From the NCBI GenBank assembly GCA_002702965.1, contig PADE01000208.1:1-12524 (forward strand): 12,524 nucleotides of DNA, given 5' to 3'. Positions 1-7,811 of this stretch are shown piece after piece (positions within the stretch are counted from its first letter, which is position 1; each line of letters opens with the position of its first letter). Both the position numbers and the translations under genes were made by a program. The notes below the pieces were generated by a model, which searched no databases, was not told where the DNA came from, and saw nothing but the letters and a program-made list of their open reading frames with translations. This DNA comes from Planctomycetaceae bacterium. GTDB taxonomy: Bacteria; Planctomycetota; Planctomycetia; Pirellulales; Pirellulaceae.

Positions 1-2
1 TG

Positions 3-167
3 CCGACCTATCGGCGGGCCGGATTTGAAACCTTTCGCCAGGAGCAGATCTGGCGACTCCGTGACCCGGACAACGGCATCCTCGGCGGCCTCCGACCCCC
101 GGCGCTCAACCGAGTACCCCGCGAGGGTCCCGCCGTTGACGCGACGGAGGTTGGTCGATCGGGGTAG
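3..167 (+). CDS. 3' end of an unidentified protein (partial, 54 codons)
   Basis: The frame starting at base 3 stays open to a TAG at 165-167. It reads as plausible protein (it starts PTYRRAGFETFRQEQIWRLR and continues RDPDNGILGGL) with about 72% G or C at third codon positions, in keeping with the GC-rich genes around it. The other two plus-strand frames look worse: one stops after eight codons and the other is a string of Arg/Ser/Thr/Pro. The gene begins outside the window and ends 56 bp before the transporter, in the same orientation, so the two could be co-transcribed. I do not recognise the family from this short, charged C-terminus. A non-coding stretch is possible. Confidence 0.42.
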   Translation, partial: PTYRRAGFETFRQEQIWRLRDPDNGILGGLRPPALNRVPREGPAVDATEVGRSG

Positions 168-179
168 AGACGTTACACT
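151..179 (+). promoter_or_regulatory. candidate sigma70-type promoter for the transporter gene
   Basis: TTGGTC (151-156) and TACACT (174-179) are separated by 17 bp, about 45 bp before the transporter ATG. The match to TTGACA is 3 of 6 and to TATAAT 4 of 6. It overlaps the end of the upstream partial ORF. This is a weak consensus match in GC-rich DNA and could be chance. Confidence 0.22.
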
Positions 180-223
180 CGCGGTCCCTTTCCGGAGGCC
201 ATGCGGGGAATCAGCGGCAGATT

Positions 224-2434
224 ATGAAGTGGGTCATTGCAGGGTTGGCGAATCTGGTCGCGGACCACCGCCGCTGGGGCTGGCTGGTGGTCCTTATCCT
301 CAGCCTGCCACCCGTACTCGGCTGGTGGGGAGTTCACTGGCAAGAACCCGGCCAGGCCGGCTGGGCCCCCGTGCGCGAGTTTCAGGACGTCCCCGGAGCA
401 GACGACTTTCGGTTCGTCGGAACACCCGTGCTGCTGCTGTTGGAAGCAGATGACTTCTTTCGGGCGCCGCGCATCACAGCCATCCGGGCCGCGGTCAACG
501 AGTTGAAAGCACACGATCTGGTCCACGATGTGCTGTGGCTCGACCGAATTCCGACCCCCGGACCGCTCGGGTTTCCGGTACCGCTGCTGCCGCGCGACAC
601 CGCGTCCCCTGCCGCTTGGACCCGCGCGCGGGCCGCGGCGGCCCAGAATCCCCTGGTCTCCGGCCAACTCCTGGCAGACGATGGACGCACGATGTTGCTG
701 CAGGTGGCCCCCAAGTCACTCGCGAGGCAATCACTGGCGAGGATTCGCACCATCGCCGCCGATCACCTGGAAGCAACCGGCATTCGGGTGCGCATGACGG
801 GCCTGGTACCGATCCAACGCGCGCTGGTCCGAGCCGCGGATCAGGAACATCTGCATGTCCAACTGACGGCGTACGCCGCGGTAGTGGTCCTGGCGCTGCT
901 GATTTTTCGCCGCCCGTCGGCGATCGCGATCGCCGTAAGCGGTCCGCTGGTTGGAACGCTATGGGCACTGGGGTGGTTGAAGTTATTGGGAGAACCGCGG
1001 TCCGATTTGGAACCCTTATTGCCGGTCATGTTTGCCATGATTGGATTCACCGACAGCGTCCACCTGGTGGTCCATCTGCGCCGCGAACGGGCCGCGGGGA
1101 AAAGCCAGGTCGAGGCCACTCGTTCGGCCGCTACGCATATCGGGCTCGCCTGCTTATTGACCTCGCTGACCACAGCGATAGGTTTTGGGTCGCTGTTGAT
1201 TTCCGACGCGGAGGTGGTCCAAGCCTTCGGACGGGGCGCGGCGGTTGGCGTCTCGCAAACCTTCGCGGCAGTGATTCTCGTGGTTCCCTTGCTCGGTAAC
1301 TCAGGACTTGGTCGCCGTATCCATGACGGCTTGGAACGTGATCTCGTGGCGCGGCACATGATCCGCCTGTCGCGCGGAATGGACTGGATTGTCCTCCGCG
1401 CGCGCTGGGTCGCAGTGGGGGGGCTCCTCTTGACCGCCACGTTGACCGCGCTGACGTTGACCCTCAAGCCCGACGACTGGTTGGGGAATCGTATTGAGCG
1501 GGGTAGCGAGGCCTACCAAGCGATGCTGCAATGCGAACACGCGCTGGGTGGAATTGAGTATCTGCGGGTGGTGGTCGAATGGCCGCCCAATGCAGAGGAC
1601 GTCGACGTCCTTAAACTCCTGGCAGAGGTCGAGGGGGCCTGCGCGGCCGAGGAGGTGTTGCACGGACCGCTATCCTTACACACCTGGGAACAGGTCGTCC
1701 CGCGGACCCTCTTGCCGGGACCCTTGCTGGAGCAATTTTGGCGCCCCGATCGACGCCGGGCTCAAGTGGTGGCTCGTCATGGCGACCTGGGGATTTCGCA
1801 ATTCGAACCGTGTGTCCGCAGCCTCCAGCAGCGGCTGGCGTTGATCGCCGACCGCCACCCCCGCTATCGGTTTGGGGTGGTCTCACCGGCGATGAGCCGC
1901 GGACAGATGATTCAACGCGTCATTCACGAGTTGCTGTACAGCTTGGCGCTGGCATCGGTGGTCATTTTCATCGTGATCGCGTGCGCCTTTCGTTCGTTTC
2001 GCCTCGGTCTGCTGGCGGTGGTACCGAATCTCTTCCCGCTGGTGGCCACCGCCGGTTCACGCGTGTTTTGGAACCCAACACTCGACATCGCCAGCGCCTG
2101 TGCTTTTACGGTCTGCCTCGGGATTGCGGTCGATGACACGATTCACTTTCTCGCCCGGTTTGAACACGAACGGGGCGCTGGGGGCGACCTGCTCGCCGCC
2201 ATGCGTCGCACGTTTATCGCGGTCGGCAATGCGCTGGTGATAACCACCATCGTCTTGGTGTCTGGCTTTGGCAGCGTCTTCGCCAGCACGCTGCCCACGC
2301 ATCGCTTGTTTGCCGGCGTCGCTTGCACCACCATTGCCGCGGCACTTCTGGGCGACCTGGTGATCCTGCCGGCGCTGCTCGCCTGCTGGTCGCGCAAACC
2401 ACGCGGGGAGGCTTCGACACCGGAGTCCCGCTAG
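224..2434 (+). CDS. RND/MMPL-superfamily transporter, 736 aa
   Basis: This is an inner-membrane permease of the resistance-nodulation-division superfamily (MMPL-like), expected to use the proton gradient to export lipids, hydrophobic compounds or other substrates. The substrate cannot be read from the sequence. It has the duplicated RND layout. TM1 (about 18-38) is followed by a large extracytoplasmic loop (40-212) and TM2-TM6 (about 212-358). TM7 (394-413) is followed by a second loop (415-565) and TM8-TM12 (about 569-722). The Asp-bearing relay helices are visible as GFTDSVHLVVHL (D277) and GIAVDDTIHFLARF (D637/D638). Length is normal for stand-alone members of about 700-900 aa. ATG 224 is the only plausible start in frame; upstream in-frame codons include no ATG, GTG or TTG. 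Its Shine-Dalgarno is weak. No membrane-fusion or outer-membrane partner lies nearby. The gene ends 32 bp from the convergent DUF1552 gene. Confidence 0.9.
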   Translation: MKWVIAGLANLVADHRRWGWLVVLILSLPPVLGWWGVHWQEPGQAGWAPVREFQDVPGADDFRFVGTPVLLLLEADDFFRAPRITAIRAAVNELKAHDLVHDVLWLDRIPTPGPLGFPVPLLPRDTASPAAWTRARAAAAQNPLVSGQLLADDGRTMLLQVAPKSLARQSLARIRTIAADHLEATGIRVRMTGLVPIQRALVRAADQEHLHVQLTAYAAVVVLALLIFRRPSAIAIAVSGPLVGTLWALGWLKLLGEPRSDLEPLLPVMFAMIGFTDSVHLVVHLRRERAAGKSQVEATRSAATHIGLACLLTSLTTAIGFGSLLISDAEVVQAFGRGAAVGVSQTFAAVILVVPLLGNSGLGRRIHDGLERDLVARHMIRLSRGMDWIVLRARWVAVGGLLLTATLTALTLTLKPDDWLGNRIERGSEAYQAMLQCEHALGGIEYLRVVVEWPPNAEDVDVLKLLAEVEGACAAEEVLHGPLSLHTWEQVVPRTLLPGPLLEQFWRPDRRRAQVVARHGDLGISQFEPCVRSLQQRLALIADRHPRYRFGVVSPAMSRGQMIQRVIHELLYSLALASVVIFIVIACAFRSFRLGLLAVVPNLFPLVATAGSRVFWNPTLDIASACAFTVCLGIAVDDTIHFLARFEHERGAGGDLLAAMRRTFIAVGNALVITTIVLVSGFGSVFASTLPTHRLFAGVACTTIAAALLGDLVILPALLACWSRKPRGEASTPESR

Positions 2435-2438
2435 TGGC

Positions 2439-2463
2439 CCGTTCCAACGGCGCTCCGCCACGG
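2439..2463. terminator. possible weak bidirectional hairpin between convergent genes
   Basis: The 32-bp gap between two convergent stop codons contains a perfect GGCG-CTC-CGCC hairpin (2449-2459). Outside it, CCGT (2439-2442) can pair with ACGG (2460-2463) across an asymmetric bulge. There is no T-tract on either strand, so intrinsic termination is uncertain. Position between convergent genes is the main support. Confidence 0.22.
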
Positions 2464-2466
2464 CCC

Positions 2467-3804
2467 CTAGATGGCCGAGAAGATCGAGTCGCGCAGCACG
2501 CCCGTACTGTCCGCGAAGGAGGGCACTTCGATTTCCATCGAGTGCAGGATACTCAAAAACACGTCCGACATTGACGTGTCGGCGCGGTGCCAGTACGTTC
2601 CGTGCCGCAATCCCATGTGACCGCCACCGGCGACCAACGTGGGGAGATTGGTCGGATTGTGGGTCGTACTCGCGCCGCTTCCGAACAGCACGATGCTGTT
2701 ATCCAGCACCGTGCCATTGGCGTCCTTGAACTCGTTGAGACGTCCCAGGAAGTAGGCCAGTTGTTGGCTCAGGAACAAATCGTACTTGGCAAAGTCGATC
2801 TGGCCCTGTTTGTCCTGGGCGTGCGATAGATTGTGGTGGGTGCGACTGAGGCCGAGTTTCAACGGGAAGGTGTCACTGATTCCCATCCCGTCTTCGCGGT
2901 TGAGCATAAACGCCACCGACCTGGTAATGTCGGCGTCGAACGCCAGCGCGATCAGGTCGAGCATGTTCCGGTAGTACTCATCGGGCGTCCCCTCGGAGGT
3001 GACGTCCAGATTGAGGTGCGAGTAGTCCTGCGCTTTCAGCGGAATATCGATCCATTTCTCCGAGGCGATTAAGCGCGCCTCAACCTCGTTGAGCGATGTC
3101 AAATATTGATCCATCTTCTCGCGGTCGGATCGACCCAGCCGCCGATTGAGGGTCCGCGCGTTTTCGAGGACCGCGTCGACCAGTCGAATGCGCCGCTGCA
3201 GCTGGTCACGCTGTGCGGTAAGCGATGCGCGGTCGGCGCGGAACAGGCGGTCAAACACCCGGCGCGGGTTGTTTTCCGCTGGGATCGGTTTGCCTTCGAG
3301 GCTGTACGAAATCGTCCCCGTCCGGGACAGAAAGCCAACGCCCGCATCGATCGAGAGTACCAACGACGGCTGCCGGCAGAATTGCTTGGTATGTAACGCG
3401 ACGATCTGATCGATCCCCACGGTGTTGTACTTGCCGCGTTCGGAATTATGCAGCGGCGCGCCGGTAAGCCACATGTCGGAACAGACGTGCGGGTCGGCTT
3501 TGGTGCCATTCTTATGATACAGCCCACCCATAAAACTGATTTGCTTACGAAAGGGACTCAAGGGGGCCGTCGATTTTCCGTACGCAAAATCGTTCCCCTT
3601 GGTGGTCGGGAACCAACTCCACTCGTCGATTTCATGTGCCCCTTTGGGCAGTGACATTCCGTTGGCCGTGTAGAGCGCGCAGAACCGCCTGGGGGGACGG
3701 CTGGACACCTCCTCTCCCATGGCCTCGAGTACCGGCAACACCAGCGAAGCTCCGGCAATCCCCTTGAGCACGGAGCGGCGGTCGAGTGGAGCAAAGGAGG
3801 GCAT
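2467..3804 (-). CDS. DUF1552 family protein, Tat-exported, 445 aa
   Basis: This is a member of the DUF1552 family, planctomycete-typical secreted proteins of unknown biochemical function that are encoded next to DUF1587/DUF1592 cytochromes. The N-terminus reads LDRRSVLKGIAGASLVLPVL, a twin-arginine signal (RR at 9-10, hydrophobic stretch 15-27), so the protein is probably exported folded and may carry a cofactor. Family-typical segments are the opening FCALYTANGMSLPKG, PHVCSDMWLTGAP (105-117), a conserved NPRRVFDRLF (179-188), a charged probable coiled-coil stretch (190-250), a histidine cluster LSRTHHNLSHAQ (319-330) and LPTLVAGGGHMGLRHG (387-402). Length matches the family (about 430-470). 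I chose ATG 3804 because it puts the Tat motif at the N-terminus. An in-frame GTG at 3870, directly after the upstream stop, would add 22 residues that are not signal-like. The 66-bp gap suggests one operon with the upstream cytochrome gene. Confidence 0.9.
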   Translation of the reverse strand: MPSFAPLDRRSVLKGIAGASLVLPVLEAMGEEVSSRPPRRFCALYTANGMSLPKGAHEIDEWSWFPTTKGNDFAYGKSTAPLSPFRKQISFMGGLYHKNGTKADPHVCSDMWLTGAPLHNSERGKYNTVGIDQIVALHTKQFCRQPSLVLSIDAGVGFLSRTGTISYSLEGKPIPAENNPRRVFDRLFRADRASLTAQRDQLQRRIRLVDAVLENARTLNRRLGRSDREKMDQYLTSLNEVEARLIASEKWIDIPLKAQDYSHLNLDVTSEGTPDEYYRNMLDLIALAFDADITRSVAFMLNREDGMGISDTFPLKLGLSRTHHNLSHAQDKQGQIDFAKYDLFLSQQLAYFLGRLNEFKDANGTVLDNSIVLFGSGASTTHNPTNLPTLVAGGGHMGLRHGTYWHRADTSMSDVFLSILHSMEIEVPSFADSTGVLRDSIFSAI

Positions 3805-3870
3805 CGGATTATTCCAGCTTCGAGAAGGCGGATGCGGTAGGCGCGTGCAGCTTTCTTCGGGAGAAAGCAC

Positions 3871-6800
3871 TCATTTCTTGAGGAACAAATCGCTGCCGAC
3901 GACAAACCGAATCATGTCCTGCATCCGGTATCCGTCGGCTTTCAATTCTAGTCCCTGTTCCTCAAGGAATACAAGCTCATTGTAAGTCAGACTGCGACCG
4001 ACCGCGTAGACGGCCAAGTGTTTTAGGAAACTGAAGGCAACCCGGTCGATCCGGTCGTTGGCGAGGTATGTTTTGAGTGCGGTAAGATCCTCGACTTGGG
4101 TCTTGTCCGGGAGCGTGGCACGGGCGTCAATCTCGGCGGCCGGTTTCAACAACCCACCCGCATCAAATTGCTCAAACGGAAGCCCCCACGGGTCGATGCC
4201 CGCGTGGCAGTTGGCGCAGCCCTTCTGGTTGCGGTGCCGCTCCAGTTTTTGGCGGAGGGTCAATTGCGGGTCCTGTTCTTGGTCGAGTTGAGGTACGTTG
4301 GGGGGCGGATCGTCCGGCAGCTCGGCGATGATCTTTCGCGCCAGCCATGCGCCCCGCTTGACCGGATTCGATTCACGGCCGTCGGAAAGTCCCGCCAAAA
4401 TGCTCGCTTGCGAAAGAATCCCGCCTAGATGGGGGAGTTCGTGCTGCAGCGGCACAAAACTCAGACCCGCCTCGCAGCGGTCGGCCAACCCGTAGTATCC
4501 CGCGACCACCTCGTTGGCCAGGATGAAGTCGGATTGAATCAGGTTCTTGAGCGGTAGGTTGTGTTCGATCAGATAGTGAACAAATCGAATCGGCTCTTTA
4601 CGCAACTCGGTTTTGGTGTCGCGCGTCAGGCGTGGATGGCGGGAGCGATCGATCTGGACGACATCGAATTTGTCGAGTGCCAGCCACTGTGACGTGAACT
4701 CGTGTACGCATGTCCCAAATCGGGGCGAGACGATCATCCGTGTCAGCTGCTGGTCCAACGACCCGTGAAGAGCGCCCTTCGATGCCAACTCGAGAAGCTG
4801 GCGGTCGGGAGCCGTATTCCACAGGAAGTAGGACAATTTGGATGCCAGTTCGTAGTCGTCCAAATCCTCAGCGTCGGGACTCTTGCTGTGTTCTATGAGG
4901 AACAGGAACTGGGGAGACGTCAGGACCACCAACAGAACGTCACGGACGCTCTGCCGGAAGTCGCCGTCGCGCGCGTAGGAGTTTTGCCAAACGGCGAACA
5001 GAGAGGCCTGTTCGGAGTCGGTCACTGGCCGCCGAAATGCGCGGGTCGCAAAGGAGCGAATGATCTGATCGGCGTAGTCCGCAGACTCCGCCCGATGGGT
5101 CGTCTCGATGAACAGGTTGCGGTGCGACGCGGGCGGCCAGCTGTCGTAGTACGGCCCCTCGAATTCGATCGACCTGATCCGCAACCGGGGCATCTCCCGG
5201 CCGTCGGTATATTCGCTACGGATGCCGATGTCGCGCAATCCGGCCAGGTAGTTGGGATTGCCCTCTTCGGTATCCGGACTAGGGAAATTGTTGATCGCGC
5301 CGGCGAACACAAACTCGCTCAAATCGGTCGACGTGACGGCGTGCGCGACCCCCACCCGGTGAAGCGTACTGCCGCAGTCACGGCGCAGGCCCAGATGCAC
5401 CCCCAGCTGGGGAGACCGCTGTTCAAACCGAGAAAAACGCCTGATCGTCAGTTGTGCGTCTTTCGCTGGCAGATCGTCCAGCCGCGTCAACACGACCCGT
5501 TGGACCGGCGAATCATTGGCGTACCGAGCGTGTACCCGGAGCGGACCGGCCGGTAGCCGGACCGCGACAAACGAAGGTTGGCTGAGGATTCCCGAAAAGG
5601 AACGATCGCCCAGTGTAAGCCGCAGGTTCTGGGGTTTGCCAGTCGCAGGGGCCTGCGCGAAACGCCGGCCCGGCTCGATCAGCGCCTCGAGCTCTGCGAG
5701 ACCGAGCGCCCTACGATAAAGACGCACGTCGTCGATCTCGCCCGCAAACAGCTGGGCATTTTGCACCCGTCCGATGTACAGGTCGACGTCGGGATTGTCG
5801 AGGTCCCATTTCTCGATGCTCCCGACTCCCACCTCATATCCGTTCACGTACAGACGGGTCATATTCTCACCGCGGCGCACCACGGCCGCCACATGCTGCC
5901 ACTGGTTGGCGCGCAGCACGCCCGCCCGCGACTGAACCGTCCCGTTGTGCATTTTGCCGGGTCGGGCCGTCTCCAACCGAAGGATTCCCTGATCGTTCGG
6001 CATGTCGAATACCCAGCCGTGGGTGTAACCGTATCCCCCTAAACAGACGATCCCCCCCTGCTGCAATTTGTGCGGGCGAATCCAGGCGGCCACGGTGAAT
6101 TCGCCCTCTCCGATCTTGATGGTCTCGTCGCGCGGGATCACGACGCTCGCCGCTTTGCCATCGACCGAAATGGCTTTGCCAAACGGGGAGTCGACGAACT
6201 GCGCTTCTCCCACCAGCCGACCGAGCAGTGGCGGCTGCGCCGGCCTGCGGTTGGCGTCGCCATCCAGCGGCCAAATCCCGATCAGACCCACTTCCAGCTG
6301 CGAGGCATTCGGTGGGACGGTGACCGCCGCGGCGGGACCAATGTACACGTCCGCTTGGTAGACACCGGACGAGGAGATTTCAACCACGGGCGACTGGCGC
6401 GGCTTGGGGATCGCGATCTGGCTCTCCCCAGCAGTCGGTTTACGGGGTGGAGAATCGGGACCCAACAACAACCCGTCATCGACTTTGGCCGCCTGGACGG
6501 TGACCCGGAAATTCCCACGATCGGGCAACTCGCGCAATGACACCTTGAAATTGGCGCGGGGGCCATAGGTGCTCTCCTGGCCAAAGATCTCTGAGCTGGG
6601 GATGGCGGGCCGCAGCAGCAAGCCATCGGTCACTGTCTCGTAGGCGGCTCCCCGAGGGTACCCGCCGGTACCCCGCATGCAGGCGAAAACCGCATGGTAG
6701 ATGCTATTGAATTTTCGCCAGCCGCGCACCGTGGCGTTTCCCTGGTAGCCCTCGATAAAGTCGAAGGCGGTCTGCATCCGAAACGGCTGGTAGTCGAACG

Positions 6801-7557
6801 GCTTGTCGGGTGCCAGTTCGGTGACGCGCACATTGGCGTTGTTTAACAGCACACTTCCCGCGCCGAGGATCAGCTTGTCGGGGTACGGTTCGGGATTGAT
6901 CGATAGACCCAAATCCATGCGGAATGTCTCAATCACCGGTTTCGACTGCGGATCGACGATCGACACCGCGAGCGCTTTGGCAGCGATGTCAAAATACGCC
7001 TCGAGCAACAGCGGAGAGAGGGTCAACGTCCGGCTGTGATTGACAAAACCCTCTGGGGAAATCCCGTCCGCGGGGAGTACGTCGGTAAGATCCTCCTCTA
7101 GGCCCAACAGGTCCCGCAACGTATTGCGGTATTGCGCCACGGTCAGCCGCCGTACCGATCCGTTCTTCTGGGTGTCGCGGGCCCGGGCCGCCGTCATGGC
7201 CTGGGTGATCCACTCGGACAGAAATCGCCGTTCGGCCGCGCTCGGTTGCCGTTCGTCTTCGGGCGGCATGGCCTGGCCCTTAATCTGTTTCAAGACATCT
7301 CTCCACAGGAACAGACGTTTGCTGGGAAGCGTCCCGTCGAGTCGGTCGAGGCGGATGCCCGACTCCATCGTCTCCTGGTTATGGCAGCGCAGACAGTATT
7401 TGTTCAGCAGCGTTCCCACCTCGGTGTCGAACCGCTCCGTGGCGCCTCGCCCCGGCTCGGGCGGCCGCTGCTGCGACCAGCTGACGGCGGTGATCAACGA
7501 GAGCGCCAACGCGAGGGCGCCAAATGGGCGTCGGGAAAAGTGGCGGTGCTGCGGCAT
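3871..7557 (-). CDS. Planctomycete cytochrome c with DUF1587-LamG-DUF1595-DUF1592-DUF1588-DUF1585, 1228 aa
   Basis: This is a giant secreted multidomain protein, expected in the periplasm or on the cell surface. A Sec-type signal covers residues 1-28 (FGALALALSLITAVSWSQ). Next is a planctomycete cytochrome c domain with a haem-binding CLRCH (55-59) and a candidate Met ligand in AMPPE (96-100). DUF1587 follows (RRLTVAQYRNTLRDLLGL, 136-153), then a LamG/concanavalin-like domain (about 425-628; VAAWIRP, HVAAVVRRGE, LYVNGYEVG, GEIDDVRLYRRAL). DUF1595 (about 826-888, ATRAFRRPVTDSEQ), DUF1592 (about 897-1025, ELASKLSYFLWNTAPD), DUF1588 (about 1038-1137) and DUF1585 (about 1155-1225, YAVGRSLTYNE) complete it. 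DUF1588 has a second CxxCH, CANCHAGIDPWGLPFEQFDAGG (1114-1135). The domains imply electron transfer plus glycan or surface binding, but the activity of the family is unknown. The gene is intact and lies directly upstream of its usual DUF1552 partner. The start at 7557 fits the signal peptide; its Shine-Dalgarno (GAAG) is weak. Confidence 0.92.
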   Translation of the reverse strand: MPQHRHFSRRPFGALALALSLITAVSWSQQRPPEPGRGATERFDTEVGTLLNKYCLRCHNQETMESGIRLDRLDGTLPSKRLFLWRDVLKQIKGQAMPPEDERQPSAAERRFLSEWITQAMTAARARDTQKNGSVRRLTVAQYRNTLRDLLGLEEDLTDVLPADGISPEGFVNHSRTLTLSPLLLEAYFDIAAKALAVSIVDPQSKPVIETFRMDLGLSINPEPYPDKLILGAGSVLLNNANVRVTELAPDKPFDYQPFRMQTAFDFIEGYQGNATVRGWRKFNSIYHAVFACMRGTGGYPRGAAYETVTDGLLLRPAIPSSEIFGQESTYGPRANFKVSLRELPDRGNFRVTVQAAKVDDGLLLGPDSPPRKPTAGESQIAIPKPRQSPVVEISSSGVYQADVYIGPAAAVTVPPNASQLEVGLIGIWPLDGDANRRPAQPPLLGRLVGEAQFVDSPFGKAISVDGKAASVVIPRDETIKIGEGEFTVAAWIRPHKLQQGGIVCLGGYGYTHGWVFDMPNDQGILRLETARPGKMHNGTVQSRAGVLRANQWQHVAAVVRRGENMTRLYVNGYEVGVGSIEKWDLDNPDVDLYIGRVQNAQLFAGEIDDVRLYRRALGLAELEALIEPGRRFAQAPATGKPQNLRLTLGDRSFSGILSQPSFVAVRLPAGPLRVHARYANDSPVQRVVLTRLDDLPAKDAQLTIRRFSRFEQRSPQLGVHLGLRRDCGSTLHRVGVAHAVTSTDLSEFVFAGAINNFPSPDTEEGNPNYLAGLRDIGIRSEYTDGREMPRLRIRSIEFEGPYYDSWPPASHRNLFIETTHRAESADYADQIIRSFATRAFRRPVTDSEQASLFAVWQNSYARDGDFRQSVRDVLLVVLTSPQFLFLIEHSKSPDAEDLDDYELASKLSYFLWNTAPDRQLLELASKGALHGSLDQQLTRMIVSPRFGTCVHEFTSQWLALDKFDVVQIDRSRHPRLTRDTKTELRKEPIRFVHYLIEHNLPLKNLIQSDFILANEVVAGYYGLADRCEAGLSFVPLQHELPHLGGILSQASILAGLSDGRESNPVKRGAWLARKIIAELPDDPPPNVPQLDQEQDPQLTLRQKLERHRNQKGCANCHAGIDPWGLPFEQFDAGGLLKPAAEIDARATLPDKTQVEDLTALKTYLANDRIDRVAFSFLKHLAVYAVGRSLTYNELVFLEEQGLELKADGYRMQDMIRFVVGSDLFLKK

Positions 7558-7811
7558 GACTTCGGAATGCGGCCGTGTCGGGGGCCGGGGCCGCGCGGGT
7601 GCTCGGCCCGCCCCTCGCTGGGTGCTGCGGACCCCCCCAAGATAGCCGATTGCTCGCGTCCTGTCGCATCAAATCGAGATCGGGCGGGTGTGGCCCGGTT
7701 GCCGACCACTCGCGACCTCCGCTTCGACACGCCTCGCCGCTGGCAGGCGGCCGTCTTTCCAGTCAGATGCCGGCGCGGAACACGCTCCTCTGTGGGCCAT
7801 CTTCGGCCGCC
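7558..7811. other. 254-bp intergenic gap with no gene seen
   Basis: This gap separates two minus-strand genes. No frame in it looks like protein beyond overlaps with the neighbours. A 5-bp stem, 6-nt loop inverted repeat lies at about 7736-7751 (GCCGC/GCGGC). It is not followed by a T-run on the minus strand, so it is a poor terminator for the upstream gene. A seven-C run sits at 7632-7638, next to the candidate promoter. Confidence 0.5.
7639..7667 (-). promoter_or_regulatory. candidate sigma70-type promoter for the cytochrome-DUF1552 pair
   Basis: On the minus strand GCGACA (7667-7662) and TATCTT (7644-7639) are separated by exactly 17 bp, each matching 4 of 6 consensus bases. It lies about 80 bp upstream of the cytochrome start codon. 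If real, the pair can be transcribed without the glycoside-hydrolase-like gene upstream. This is a consensus match only. Confidence 0.27.

Noticed and set aside
918..935. An 18-bp perfect palindrome containing overlapping GCGATCGC octamers, like the cyanobacterial HIP1 element; a shorter similar one at 10999-11010
   Set aside because: Both occur inside genes where atc-gcg-atc-gcc codes Ile-Ala-Ile-Ala, so codon use explains them. Two sites are not enough to claim a genome-wide motif.
3805..3870. A longer DUF1552 start at GTG 3870, directly abutting the upstream stop codon
   Set aside because: The extra 22 residues would bury the twin-arginine signal inside the protein. ATG 3804 gives a normal Tat N-terminus.
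4702..5556. A 284-codon plus-strand open frame opposite the cytochrome gene
   Set aside because: It overlaps the DUF1595/DUF1592 coding region on the other strand and matches no domain I know. Long antisense frames are expected in GC-rich genes.
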